Origin: Paenochrobactrum pullorum
GTDB lineage: Bacteria > Pseudomonadota > Alphaproteobacteria > Rhizobiales > Rhizobiaceae
Reading direction: 5' to 3'
Length of the DNA: 64,000 nucleotides
Assembly (NCBI RefSeq): GCF_041929845.1
Contig: NZ_JBHEEH010000002.1
Coordinates: 186,001-250,000, forward strand
Part shown: piece by piece, positions 55,958 through 64,000 of the stretch
How positions within the stretch are numbered: the stretch's first letter is position 1
How the letters are laid out: every line of letters begins with the position of its first letter
Notes under the pieces: generated by a model
The model's database searches: none
Told to the model about the DNA's origin: nothing
The model's input: only the letters and a program-made list of their open reading frames with translations
Program-made: the position numbers and the translations under genes

Positions 55958-56455
55958 ATGACAACAGCGATTTATGCGGGCTCTTTTGACCCGGTCACCA
56001 ATGGCCATATGGATGTTTTGAAAGGTGCACTGCGTCTTTCCGAGCGTGTGATCGTCGCAATCGGTGTTCATCCTGGAAAAAAGCCGCTTTTTACGTTTGA
56101 TGAGCGTCTGTCGCTCATTGAACAGGCCGTTTTTGATGTTTTGGGTCAAGATGCCAAATCGCGTATTTCTGTCATTTCATTTGATGGTTTGGTGATCGAT
56201 GCAGCCCGCATGTACAATGCACAATTGATGATGCGTGGCCTTCGTGACGGCACCGACCTTGACTATGAAATGCAGATGGCCGGTATGAACGGCATTATGG
56301 CACCGGATTTACAGACAGTATTTTTACCGGCCGATCCGGCTGTTCGAACGATTACTGCCACATTGGTTCGTCAAATTGCAGCGATGAAGGGTGATATTTC
56401 ACCCTTTGTACCCGCTTGTGTGGCAAGTGCTTTAAAAGCCAAATTTCAATCCTGA
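55958..56455 (+). CDS. coaD: Pantetheine-phosphate adenylyltransferase
   Basis: 165 residues. It makes dephospho-CoA from phosphopantetheine and ATP. The nucleotidyltransferase motif is YAGSFDPVTNGHMDVLKGA (about residues 6-24). The substrate motif is MMRGLRDGTDLDYEMQMAGM (about 88-107), and the C-terminal VRTITATLVRQIA is also conserved. It is the first of three genes read together with the two cyclophilins. Confidence 0.97.
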   Translation: MTTAIYAGSFDPVTNGHMDVLKGALRLSERVIVAIGVHPGKKPLFTFDERLSLIEQAVFDVLGQDAKSRISVISFDGLVIDAARMYNAQLMMRGLRDGTDLDYEMQMAGMNGIMAPDLQTVFLPADPAVRTITATLVRQIAAMKGDISPFVPACVASALKAKFQS

Positions 56456-56475
56456 CATCAGGGAGATCATATAAT

Positions 56476-57066
56476 ATGTCATTTCTGCATTCGGCTCTGG
56501 CCGCAACAACTCTCATGGCGATGGCTTTTACCTCGTCAATCAGCGCTTATGCGGCAGATCCAGAAAATACCGTTGTTTTGACCCTGAAAGACGGCGATGT
56601 AGAGATTGCACTCAAGCCTGATGTTGCACCAAAGCATGTTGAGCAGATTAAAAAGCTCGTGCGTGAAGGTGCTTATGACGGTGTTGCATTCCACCGCGTG
56701 ATTCCAGGTTTTATGGCGCAGACCGGTGATGTGAAATTCGGCAATCTTGACAAGAATTATAACGCCACCCGTGTTGGCACTGGTGGCTCGCAATATGCCG
56801 ATATTCCGGCTGAATTTTCCGACAAGCCATTTGTGCGCGGTACAGTTGGCATGGCTCGCAGCCAGAATCCGAACTCAGCCAATTCGCAGTTTTTTATCAT
56901 GTTCGATGAAGGGTCTTTCCTCAATGGCCAATATACGGTCATTGGTGAAGTTACCAGCGGCATGGAAGCTGTCGATAAGATAAAGAAGGGTAATGAAGCT
57001 GATAATGGTTCAGTCGAAAATCCGGACAAGATCGTCAAAGCAATTGTTTTGAGTGATCGTAAATAA
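56476..57066 (+). CDS. ppiA: Periplasmic peptidyl-prolyl isomerase (cyclophilin)
   Basis: 196 residues from the chosen ATG. A signal peptide (about 26 residues, ending SAYA) is followed by a bacterial cyclophilin domain with VAFHRVIPGFMAQTGDV and GMARSQNPNSANSQFFIM. The longer frame from 56416 lies inside the coaD end and would spoil the signal peptide; GGGAG precedes 56476. The closely related ppiB follows 104 bases later, so the pair probably arose by tandem duplication with one copy exported. Confidence 0.93.
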   Translation: MSFLHSALAATTLMAMAFTSSISAYAADPENTVVLTLKDGDVEIALKPDVAPKHVEQIKKLVREGAYDGVAFHRVIPGFMAQTGDVKFGNLDKNYNATRVGTGGSQYADIPAEFSDKPFVRGTVGMARSQNPNSANSQFFIMFDEGSFLNGQYTVIGEVTSGMEAVDKIKKGNEADNGSVENPDKIVKAIVLSDRK

Positions 57067-57170
57067 GATTTATGCGGCCAGCTTGTTTGGCCGTATGAAC
57101 GATTAAATTTTCGCCGCTGATGCAGATGCTGAATGAAAGCGGTAAAGATAAAACAAACAGGAGAGGCCAG

Positions 57171-57680
57171 ATGGCTTACAAAGATCCAGAAAATATGCTC
57201 ATTCTCGAAACCACCAAAGGTACAGTAGCAATTGAGCTTTTCCCAGATTTGGCACCTGGCCATGTTGCACGTATCAAAGAGCTGGCACGTGAAGGTGCTT
57301 ATGACGGCGTTGTTTTCCACCGCGTTATCAATGATTTCATGGCGCAGACCGGCGACGTGAAATTCGGCAAGCAGGGTGGCGCAAGCTTCAACCCTTCACG
57401 TGCTGGTATGGGCGGTTCCGACAAGCCGGATTTGAAGGCCGAGTTTTCGAATGTAAACCACAAGCGTGGTACCGCTTCGATGGCACGCAGCCAGAACCCG
57501 AACTCCGCCAACTCCCAGTTCTTTATCTGTCTGGCGGATTCCCCGTGGCTCGACCGTCAGTACTCCGTATGGGGTCAGGTTGTTGAAGGTATGGATGTGG
57601 TTGACCAGATCAAAAAAGGTGAGCCTGTTGTTGATCCGGACAGCATTGTATCGGCTAAAATTGCTGCTGACGTTAAATAA
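57171..57680 (+). CDS. ppiB: Cytoplasmic peptidyl-prolyl isomerase (cyclophilin)
   Basis: 169 residues without a signal peptide. The catalytic region has VVFHRVINDFMAQTGDVKFG and SMARSQNPNSANSQFFICLA, very like the neighbouring exported copy. It catalyses proline cis-trans isomerisation in the cytoplasm. The upstream in-frame ATG at 57120 is dismissed because GGAGAGG precedes the start at 57171, and the family begins at MAYKDPENMLI. Confidence 0.94.
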   Translation: MAYKDPENMLILETTKGTVAIELFPDLAPGHVARIKELAREGAYDGVVFHRVINDFMAQTGDVKFGKQGGASFNPSRAGMGGSDKPDLKAEFSNVNHKRGTASMARSQNPNSANSQFFICLADSPWLDRQYSVWGQVVEGMDVVDQIKKGEPVVDPDSIVSAKIAADVK

Positions 57681-57735
57681 AGCTCACATTAGATAAGTGT
57701 GGCATTCAATTAGAATTGCATAAAAAATACTGGAT

Positions 57736-57780
57736 GGCTCCGACAGTTGCTTTATAAGCACTGTCGGAGCCGTTTCTTTT
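57736..57780 (+). terminator. Terminator after ppiB
   Basis: GGCTCCGACAGT (57736-57747) pairs with ACTGTCGGAGCC (57760-57771), followed by a T-rich stretch. It separates the cyclophilin genes from queA. Confidence 0.85.
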
Positions 57781-57806
57781 TGATGTTTCTTTTTGGATGA
57801 AAAATA

Positions 57807-58889
57807 ATGCGTGTTGATTTGTTTGATTTTGAACTTCCGGAGCAAAATATTGCACTGCGCCCGATGGAACCGCGTGATCACGCGCGGTTGCTTTATGTGC
57901 AGCCGGATCAGGATCAGGCGAATATTTTACAAGATTTGCGCGTTGATGGTCTGGCTGATTTATTACAGCCGGGCGATGCTTTGGTTTTCAATGATACTAA
58001 AGTTATTCCGGCGCAGCTGGAAGGTATACGTGAGCGGGACGGCAATGTGGCACAAGTAAGTGCCACTCTGCATATGCGCGTGGGGCCTGATCGCTGGAAA
58101 GCATTTTTACGCCCCGCGAAACGGGTGAAACAAGGTGAACGTATTCGCTTCGGCCATAAGGGCGAAGCATGCAGCTACGGAACCTTGGAAGCAACAGTTG
58201 CAGAAAAGAGCGAAAGCGGCGAAGCGCTGCTGGTTTTTGATTATTCCGGTGTGTTTCTTGATGAAGCAATTGCGCTTGTCGGCCATATTCCGCTGCCGCC
58301 TTATATTGCTTCAAAGCGCCGTGAAGATGAGCGTGATCTGACCGATTATCAAACCGTATATGCACGCGAAAAAGGTGCAGTTGCGGCTCCTACGGCCGGA
58401 TTGCACTTTACGCCGGAATTGTTGAACGCTTTGAAAGAACGCGGCATTGAGCAGCATTTTGTCACGCTGCATGTGGGCGCCGGCACATTTTTACCGGTTA
58501 AAACCGATGATACGGCTGACCATAAAATGCATTTGGAAATCGGTTATGTGTCAGAAGAAACAGCTTCTGCGCTTAATGCGGTTCATGCACGTGGAGGACG
58601 GGTGATTTGTGTTGGCACCACATCTTTGCGCCTGATTGAAAGTGCGGCAACAAAAGACGGGCAAATCAAGCCTTGGTCGGGTGCGACTGATATTTTCATC
58701 ACACCCGGTTATAAGTTTAAGGCGGTAGATTTATTGATGACCAATTTCCATCTGCCGCGCTCGACCTTGTTTATGTTGGTTTCAGCTTTTGCTGGAATGG
58801 ATATCATGCATCAAGCTTATAAACACGCGATTGAAAACAGCTATCGCTTCTATTCCTATGGCGATGCGAGCCTGTTGAAGCGCGCCTGA
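57807..58889 (+). CDS. queA: S-adenosylmethionine:tRNA ribosyltransferase-isomerase
   Basis: 360 residues. It adds the cyclopentene-diol precursor to preQ1 in tRNA to give epoxyqueuosine. Signatures are FELPEQNIALRPMEPRDHAR at the N terminus, LVFNDTKVIPAQLEG (about 57-71), GAVAAPTAGLHFTPELL and the C-terminal FHLPRSTLFMLVSAFAG. The gene stands immediately before tgt, the enzyme that acts just upstream in queuosine synthesis. Confidence 0.96.
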   Translation: MRVDLFDFELPEQNIALRPMEPRDHARLLYVQPDQDQANILQDLRVDGLADLLQPGDALVFNDTKVIPAQLEGIRERDGNVAQVSATLHMRVGPDRWKAFLRPAKRVKQGERIRFGHKGEACSYGTLEATVAEKSESGEALLVFDYSGVFLDEAIALVGHIPLPPYIASKRREDERDLTDYQTVYAREKGAVAAPTAGLHFTPELLNALKERGIEQHFVTLHVGAGTFLPVKTDDTADHKMHLEIGYVSEETASALNAVHARGGRVICVGTTSLRLIESAATKDGQIKPWSGATDIFITPGYKFKAVDLLMTNFHLPRSTLFMLVSAFAGMDIMHQAYKHAIENSYRFYSYGDASLLKRA

Positions 58890-58946
58890 GCAGGGCTGAG
58901 GCTTTGGCACTTTCAAACCATTTGTAAATGCGGTATGGCGTGATTT

Positions 58947-60080
58947 ATGACAAGCGAAAATTTTACTTTTAAAGTTCTGGCTCGTGACGGAAATGCCCGT
59001 CAGGGCGAGGTTTCCATGCCGCGCGGCACCGTACGTACCCCTGCATTTATGCCGGTGGGGACGGCAGGTACTGTGAAAGCCATGTATATGAATCAGGTGA
59101 AGGATTTGGGCGCGGATATTATCCTCGGCAATACCTATCATCTGATGCTGCGTCCCGGTGCAGAGCGCGTTGCCCGCCTTGGTGGTTTGCATGAATTTGG
59201 CGGTTGGAAAGGCCCGATTCTTACTGATTCCGGTGGTTTTCAGGTGATGTCGCTGGCCAAATTGCGAAAATTGAACGAGCAGGGCGTAACTTTCCGCTCG
59301 CATATTGACGGGCGCGCATATGAAATGTCGCCGGAGCGTTCTATTGAAATTCAGGGGCTGCTGGATAGTGATATTCAAATGCAGCTTGATGAATGTGTTG
59401 CGCTGCCTGCAAAGACCATTGAGATCGAACGTGCGATGGAGTTGTCATTGCGTTGGGCCGAGCGTTGCAAGGTTGCATTCGGCGATCAGCCGGGCAGGGC
59501 GATGTTTGGTATCGTGCAGGGTGGGGATGATTGCCGATTGCGCGAACGTTCAGCGCAGGCGCTGAAAGACATGGATCTTAAAGGCTATTCCGTTGGTGGT
59601 TTGGCTGTAGGCGAACCGCAGGAAGTGATGCTTGACATGCTGGAGATCGTCTGTCCGATTTTGCCGGGCGACAAGCCGCGTTATCTGATGGGGGTTGGTA
59701 CTCCGGATGATATTTTGAAGTCGGTTGCCCGCGGTATTGATATGTTTGATTGTGTCATGCCGACCCGTGCCGGACGGCATGGCTTGGCCTTTACCCGTTT
59801 TGGTAAGATCAACTTACGCAATGCACGTCACGCCGATGATCACCGTCCGCTTGACCCTGAATCAGATTGTCCGGCAGCGCGTGATTATAGCCGTGCTTAT
59901 CTGCATCATCTGGTCAAATCCGGCGAAACACTTGCCTCTATGTTGCTGACATGGAACAATCTTTCCTATTATCAGGATTTGATGAAAGGTATTCGTGCCT
60001 CTATTTCAGCAGGCAATTTTGCCGAATTCTCAGCTTTGACAGCAGAAAGCTGGACGCGCGGCGACATTCCAGCACTTTAA
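58947..60080 (+). CDS. tgt: tRNA-guanine transglycosylase lacking the canonical zinc site
   Basis: 377 residues. It swaps guanine 34 for preQ1 in GUN-anticodon tRNAs. The substrate and catalytic regions are complete: LTDSGGFQVMSL, GGLAVGEPQEVML and CVMPTRAGRHGLAF with the nucleophilic Asp in FDCVMPTR. The usual zinc ligands are a C-x-C-x2-C set and a later His. Here they are Ser306, Cys308, Ala311 and Asn337 (ESDCPAARDYSRAY and TWNNLSYYQ). The rest of the subdomain, including YSRAYLHHL, is intact, so this is unlikely to be a dead gene. Confidence 0.94.
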   Translation: MTSENFTFKVLARDGNARQGEVSMPRGTVRTPAFMPVGTAGTVKAMYMNQVKDLGADIILGNTYHLMLRPGAERVARLGGLHEFGGWKGPILTDSGGFQVMSLAKLRKLNEQGVTFRSHIDGRAYEMSPERSIEIQGLLDSDIQMQLDECVALPAKTIEIERAMELSLRWAERCKVAFGDQPGRAMFGIVQGGDDCRLRERSAQALKDMDLKGYSVGGLAVGEPQEVMLDMLEIVCPILPGDKPRYLMGVGTPDDILKSVARGIDMFDCVMPTRAGRHGLAFTRFGKINLRNARHADDHRPLDPESDCPAARDYSRAYLHHLVKSGETLASMLLTWNNLSYYQDLMKGIRASISAGNFAEFSALTAESWTRGDIPAL

Positions 60081-60485
60081 AAAGTATTAATTCGTAATAA
60101 GGGAGCTTCATTTTTAAATAATGGTGCTTCCTTATTTGGTTTTTAATATATTTTTTAATTTAATTGTCACAGTTCTGTGAATTTAAGAATTATTCTAATA
60201 TTAATACTTTTATTTTTTTGATCTATATTCACTTCAACTATTTCTCTATTGTTGTTAAATAATATCTCTGACAAATCATGATTGATATCAGATAGCATCT
60301 TTTATTTTACACTTTTTTAATCTATTCTCCGCGCAACGCTTAGGCTGATAAAATTAGCCGGATCGCATAAATCATGCGCACATGTTTTAAATAAAAACCA
60401 ACGTACTTGCTTAATACCCGCATATGACCTTTGAATGGTGCAGGAAAGTGAGTGCGCTAGAGCACACCGGGAGTGCTAAAAGTCA
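60081..60485. other. AT-rich gap before the efflux operon
   Basis: 405 bases with no convincing gene. After the tgt terminator the first 200 bases are extremely AT-rich. The last 40 contain overlapping inverted repeats, GTGC-gctaga-GCAC and AGCAC-accggga-GTGCT (60453-60477), directly before the adaptor start. These could be an operator for a regulator encoded elsewhere. Confidence 0.5.
60096..60146 (+). terminator. Terminator after tgt
   Basis: AATAAGGGAGC (60096-60106) pairs with GCTTCCTTATT (60126-60136) using one G-T pair, followed by a T-rich tail. Confidence 0.7.
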
Positions 60486-61607
60486 ATGATTAAACGCCTT
60501 TTATTGGCAATTGTATTTCTGGCAATCGTTGTTGGCGGTCTTGTTGGATTTAACCTTTTCCGTTCGAAAATGATCGCGGATTTCTTCGCAAATATGCCGC
60601 AAAAGACGATGACAGTTGCAACCATTACCGTGGAACCGACAGTCTGGACACCCGGATTGGAGGCAATCGGTTCTGTCAATGCATCCGAAGGTGTTGATCT
60701 GACATTTGAAGTTGCGGGCATTGTGAACACGATCAAGTTCAAAGCCAATGAAAAGGTTAAGCAAGGGCAGGCCCTTGTGCAGCTCGATGACAGTATTCAG
60801 GTGGCTGATCTGGTTGCAGCTAAAGCCTCTGCCGTCTTAAGCGATCAGAATTTGAAGCGCGCGCAAACATTGCGCACCCAAGGTGTTGGTGCAGTTTCCA
60901 ATGTGGACACAGCAGCAGCATCGGCTGAATCTGCTCGCGCACAGGTAGCCAAACTGGAAGCCGTTTTAAAGCAGAAGACACTTGTTGCGCCATTTTCAGG
61001 CACCATGGGGATCGCCAAGATTGATATCGGTCAGTATGTGACACCGGGTCTTGTTATTGCAACCTTGCAGAATATGGACACGATGCGTGTTGATTTTACG
61101 GTCACTGAACAATCATTCGATAAGTTGAAATTGGGCCAGACCATCAAAGTCAATCCGAACAATAATCAGGAATTTGAAGGTAAAATTATCGGTATTGATC
61201 CGAAAATTGATCCTTCTACACGGTTGGTTTCGGTGCGTGGTCATATTGAGCATGTCGATGGTCAGCTCAATCCTGGACAGTTTGTTCAGGTGACAGTCGA
61301 ATTGCCGCAAGAAAACAACATTATTACAATACCGCAAACTGCTGTCACTTCCAGCCTTTACGGTGATTATGTCTATATTGTCCGTCCTGTGAAAACGGAA
61401 GATGCATCTGCTGATGCGAAAGAAACCTTGGCGGTTGACCAAGTTTTCGTTCAGCTTGGCCGCAGGCTAAAAGGTATTGTAGAGGTCACAAGCGGTGTTA
61501 AAGATGGCGATATTGTCGTCTCTGCCGGTCAAAACAGGCTCGCTCCGAAGATGCATGTGGTTATCGACAATAGTGTCAATCCTGCCAATCCGGCAACAGC
61601 GCAATAG
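60486..61607 (+). CDS. RND efflux periplasmic adaptor (membrane fusion protein)
   Basis: 373 residues. One N-terminal membrane anchor (about residues 4-24; no lipobox) is followed by the barrel-sandwich half-motif GVDLTFEVAGIVNTIKFKAN, and a short coiled hairpin (AKASAVLSDQNLKRAQTLRT) follows. The second lipoyl half is LVAPFSGTMGIAKIDIGQYV, and a beta-barrel domain with DPKIDPSTRLVSVRGHIE follows. It would bridge the RND pump encoded nine bases downstream to an outer-membrane channel not seen here. Confidence 0.92.
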   Translation: MIKRLLLAIVFLAIVVGGLVGFNLFRSKMIADFFANMPQKTMTVATITVEPTVWTPGLEAIGSVNASEGVDLTFEVAGIVNTIKFKANEKVKQGQALVQLDDSIQVADLVAAKASAVLSDQNLKRAQTLRTQGVGAVSNVDTAAASAESARAQVAKLEAVLKQKTLVAPFSGTMGIAKIDIGQYVTPGLVIATLQNMDTMRVDFTVTEQSFDKLKLGQTIKVNPNNNQEFEGKIIGIDPKIDPSTRLVSVRGHIEHVDGQLNPGQFVQVTVELPQENNIITIPQTAVTSSLYGDYVYIVRPVKTEDASADAKETLAVDQVFVQLGRRLKGIVEVTSGVKDGDIVVSAGQNRLAPKMHVVIDNSVNPANPATAQ

Positions 61608-61616
61608 GCGGGTCAG

Positions 61617-64000
61617 ATGAGTTTTTCTGATATCTTTATTAGGCGACCGGTATTGGCGACGGTAACGTCGTTGCTGATCCTGTTGCTTGGCGCACAGGGA
61701 ATTTTTCAGCTTTCCGTGCGAGAATATCCGAAAGTTGATGAAACGGTTATCACTGTCACCACAGCTTATGCGGGTGCAAGTGCGGATCTTATTCAAGGTT
61801 TTATCACTGCGCCGATTGCACAAGCTGTCGCGACGACTGAAAATATTGACTATGTAACATCTTCCAGTAATCCGTCGATGAGCACGGTAACGGTTCAGAT
61901 GAAGCTTGGTGCAAATCCCGATGCCGCGTTGACTGAGGTGATCGCTAAAGTTAATCAGGTACGCGGTAATTTGCCGTCAGAATCTGATGATCCGGTGATT
62001 GTGAAGGGTACGGGGCAGAATTTTGCTACCATGTATCTCGCAGCTCAAAATCCGAATATGTCGGGCGAACAGATTACCGAATATCTGGAACGTGTGATCC
62101 AGCCGCGGATGTCTACCATTTCCGGTGTGGCGGAAGCTCAGATTTTGGGTGGTAAAGTTTACTCGATGCGTGTCTGGCTCGATCCGATCCAGATGGCGGC
62201 GCGCGGTATTACTGCTTCTGAAGTTCTGGCGGCGATTAAAGCATCCAACTTCTTGTCGGCGCCGGGTAAAACCAAAAATGAATATGTGGCAAGCTCCATT
62301 ACGATGCAGTCCACATTGCAGACGCCGGAAACATTCGGTGCGATGCCGGTTAAAAGCAATGGTGATGATATTGTGCGTTTGCGCGATATTGCTAAAGTTG
62401 AACTGGCGGCAAAAAGTAATGACACAATCGTTTCGTTCAACGGCAGTGAGGGGACATTTCTGGGTGTTTTCCCGACGCCTGCCGCCAATCCGATTGACAT
62501 GGCGGCTGCCGTGAACAAAGAGCTGCCTTCCATTCAGGCATCACTTCCTGAAGGAATGAGTATTGTTCTGGTTTATGATGCGACCGAGCAAATCAGTTCA
62601 TCTATCCGTGAAGTGTTCACCACTATTGCGGAAGCGATGGCGATTGTTATTGTCGTGATCATCATCTTCCTTGGCTCGTTCCGCTCGGTTCTGATTCCGA
62701 TCGTTACCATTCCGATCTCGATGATCGGTGTGTGTTTTTTCCTTTATATATTGGGTTTTTCCATCAATCTTTTGTCACTGCTGGCGATGGTGCTTTCCAT
62801 CGGTCTGGTGGTGGATGATGCGATTGTGGTTCTGGAAAATATCCACCGTCACATTGAGGAAGGCCTCAAGCCGATGGATGCTGCCTTCAAGGGCATGAAG
62901 GAAATTACCAGCTCGATTATCGCAATGACCATTACATTGGCGGCTGTGTTTGCGCCGCTTGGTTTTACCGGTGGATTGACCGGATCGCTGTTCCGTGAAT
63001 TTGCTTTCACGCTGGCAGGTGCGGTGATTATTTCCGGTTTTGCTGCGCTGACTATCTCGCCGATGATGTGCGCGCGCATGTTGAAACATGGCGAACAAAC
63101 CCGTTTCCAAAAGTTTATTGACCATTATTTTGGTCGATTGGAAGCCGGTTACGAGCGTCTTGTTTCAGGTTCTTTAAATTATCGTCCGGTAACCTTGCTG
63201 ATCGTTGTTTCGCTGGTTGGTCTGACGGGCTTCTTGTTCGTCAACACATCCAGCGAACTGGCTCCTGAAGAAGATTCCGGCGCGTTATTCTCACTCTTCA
63301 ATGCACCGCAATATGCAACTTCTGCTTATACGGATCTTTATGCCAAGCAGATTGATGAACTGACTGCTGATCTTCCGGAATTGCAGACACGCTTCAATAT
63401 TGTCGGCATGGGGGGCGGAACCACGCAAGGTATTGCGCTTTGGGTGCTTGATGACTGGAAGGACAGAACACGCAGCCAGAAGGAAATTCAAACAGATCTT
63501 ACGAACCGCATTGAAAAGGTTACAGGTGTCGAGGCGTTTATTTTTGCTCCCCCTTCATTGCCAGGTACCGGGGGTGGTCTGCCGATTTCGATCGCTTTGC
63601 AGTCAACCGGTCCATCTGATCAGGTTTTTGAAGTCGCAGAAGAAATCAAAAATGCCGCACAAGCCAAAGGCGAGTTTATCATTGTTCAAAACTCGATGTC
63701 CTTTAATGCGCCGCAAACCACTGTCGCGATTGATCGTGACCGTGCCGCAGCACTGGGTGTGCATGTCAGTGAAATTGGGGCGACACTTGGTGTTTTGACC
63801 GCGGGCGCTTCGTTTGTGAAGTTTGACCGTGATTCCCATAGTTATGATGTCATTACGCAGGTTCCGGATGATTTCCGTGCTAACCCTGAAAATCTCGGCA
63901 ACTACTATGTGCGCAGTGCGTCGGGTGAAATGGTGCCATTGTCGGCAGTCATTAAAGTGACGGAGAATGCCTCTCCTGCGGCCATTGAACAGTTTAACCA
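61617..64000 (+). CDS. RND-family efflux pump (AcrB/MexF type), incomplete at the right edge
   Basis: The frame opens at ATG 61617 and stays open to the window end, giving about 794 of an expected 1030-1050 residues. The N terminus (MSFSDIFIRRPVLATVTSLL) is the first membrane helix. Proton-relay Asp400 and Asp401 lie in GLVVDDAIVVLENIHRH, the helix-4 motif of hydrophobe/amphiphile exporters. The porter region with FLGVFPTPAANPIDMAA and the second periplasmic loop are present. Substrates are unknown. No TetR-type repressor is adjacent. Confidence 0.93.
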   Translation, partial: MSFSDIFIRRPVLATVTSLLILLLGAQGIFQLSVREYPKVDETVITVTTAYAGASADLIQGFITAPIAQAVATTENIDYVTSSSNPSMSTVTVQMKLGANPDAALTEVIAKVNQVRGNLPSESDDPVIVKGTGQNFATMYLAAQNPNMSGEQITEYLERVIQPRMSTISGVAEAQILGGKVYSMRVWLDPIQMAARGITASEVLAAIKASNFLSAPGKTKNEYVASSITMQSTLQTPETFGAMPVKSNGDDIVRLRDIAKVELAAKSNDTIVSFNGSEGTFLGVFPTPAANPIDMAAAVNKELPSIQASLPEGMSIVLVYDATEQISSSIREVFTTIAEAMAIVIVVIIIFLGSFRSVLIPIVTIPISMIGVCFFLYILGFSINLLSLLAMVLSIGLVVDDAIVVLENIHRHIEEGLKPMDAAFKGMKEITSSIIAMTITLAAVFAPLGFTGGLTGSLFREFAFTLAGAVIISGFAALTISPMMCARMLKHGEQTRFQKFIDHYFGRLEAGYERLVSGSLNYRPVTLLIVVSLVGLTGFLFVNTSSELAPEEDSGALFSLFNAPQYATSAYTDLYAKQIDELTADLPELQTRFNIVGMGGGTTQGIALWVLDDWKDRTRSQKEIQTDLTNRIEKVTGVEAFIFAPPSLPGTGGGLPISIALQSTGPSDQVFEVAEEIKNAAQAKGEFIIVQNSMSFNAPQTTVAIDRDRAAALGVHVSEIGATLGVLTAGASFVKFDRDSHSYDVITQVPDDFRANPENLGNYYVRSASGEMVPLSAVIKVTENASPAAIEQFN

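Overview
The window is a gene-dense, mostly vertically inherited stretch of an alphaproteobacterial chromosome. It fits the Rhizobiales (Hyphomicrobiales), closest in gene content and order to the Bartonellaceae/Brucellaceae, with moderately low GC. Evidence includes the PopZ-valS pair, a Mg-type (aspartate-rich) HemB, an IalB-family exported protein, a Bpt-type N-end-rule transferase, a K+-independent H+-pyrophosphatase, the split PurS/PurQ/short-PurL FGAM synthase, and natural alanines at the quinolone positions of GyrA and ParC. The species assignment is inference; no rRNA or tRNA gene was found to anchor it.

Layout. 1-2.3 kb: 3' end of ntrC, a gene-poor stretch with a candidate small RNA, a FAD monooxygenase and a CHCC zinc-finger protein. 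2.5-9.6 kb: ppk-ppx, rnd, aspS. 9.7-18.9 kb: an exported protein, parC, a DMT transporter, bpt, an RDD protein, hemB, an HIBCH-like acyl-CoA hydrolase and a four-helix membrane protein. 19-25 kb: Tat-exported L,D-transpeptidase, glyA, nrdR-ribD-ribE, nusB (ribH is absent from its usual place). 25-33 kb: hppA, bamE, cytochrome bc1 chaperone plus DUF177, plsX-fabH-ihfA-merR, a short PhnA-like gene. 33-39.6 kb: lipB and the purine cluster purC-purS-purQ-(GST)-(lipoprotein)-purL on the minus strand. 39.8-45 kb: a YdcF protein, a 32-residue membrane protein, popZ, valS. 45-55.4 kb: FadL-type porin, DUF2059, rpiA, gph, an IalB protein, a peptide-type binding protein, MarC, gyrA. 55.5-60.1 kb: a 49-residue membrane protein, coaD, two cyclophilins, queA, tgt. 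60.5-64 kb: an RND efflux adaptor and its pump, which runs off the right edge.

Functional links: PPK, PPX and the proton-pumping pyrophosphatase handle polyphosphate and pyrophosphate. PlsX, FabH and DUF177 sit at the start of lipid synthesis. PurC/S/Q/L form a purine block. QueA and Tgt make queuosine. GyrA and ParC control topology.

I see no phage, insertion sequence, CRISPR array or obvious defence island. The most unusual observations are a Tgt that has lost three of its four zinc ligands, two small membrane-protein genes in intergenic DNA, the missing ribH, a family of palindromic intergenic repeats, and several structured leaders or candidate small RNAs.
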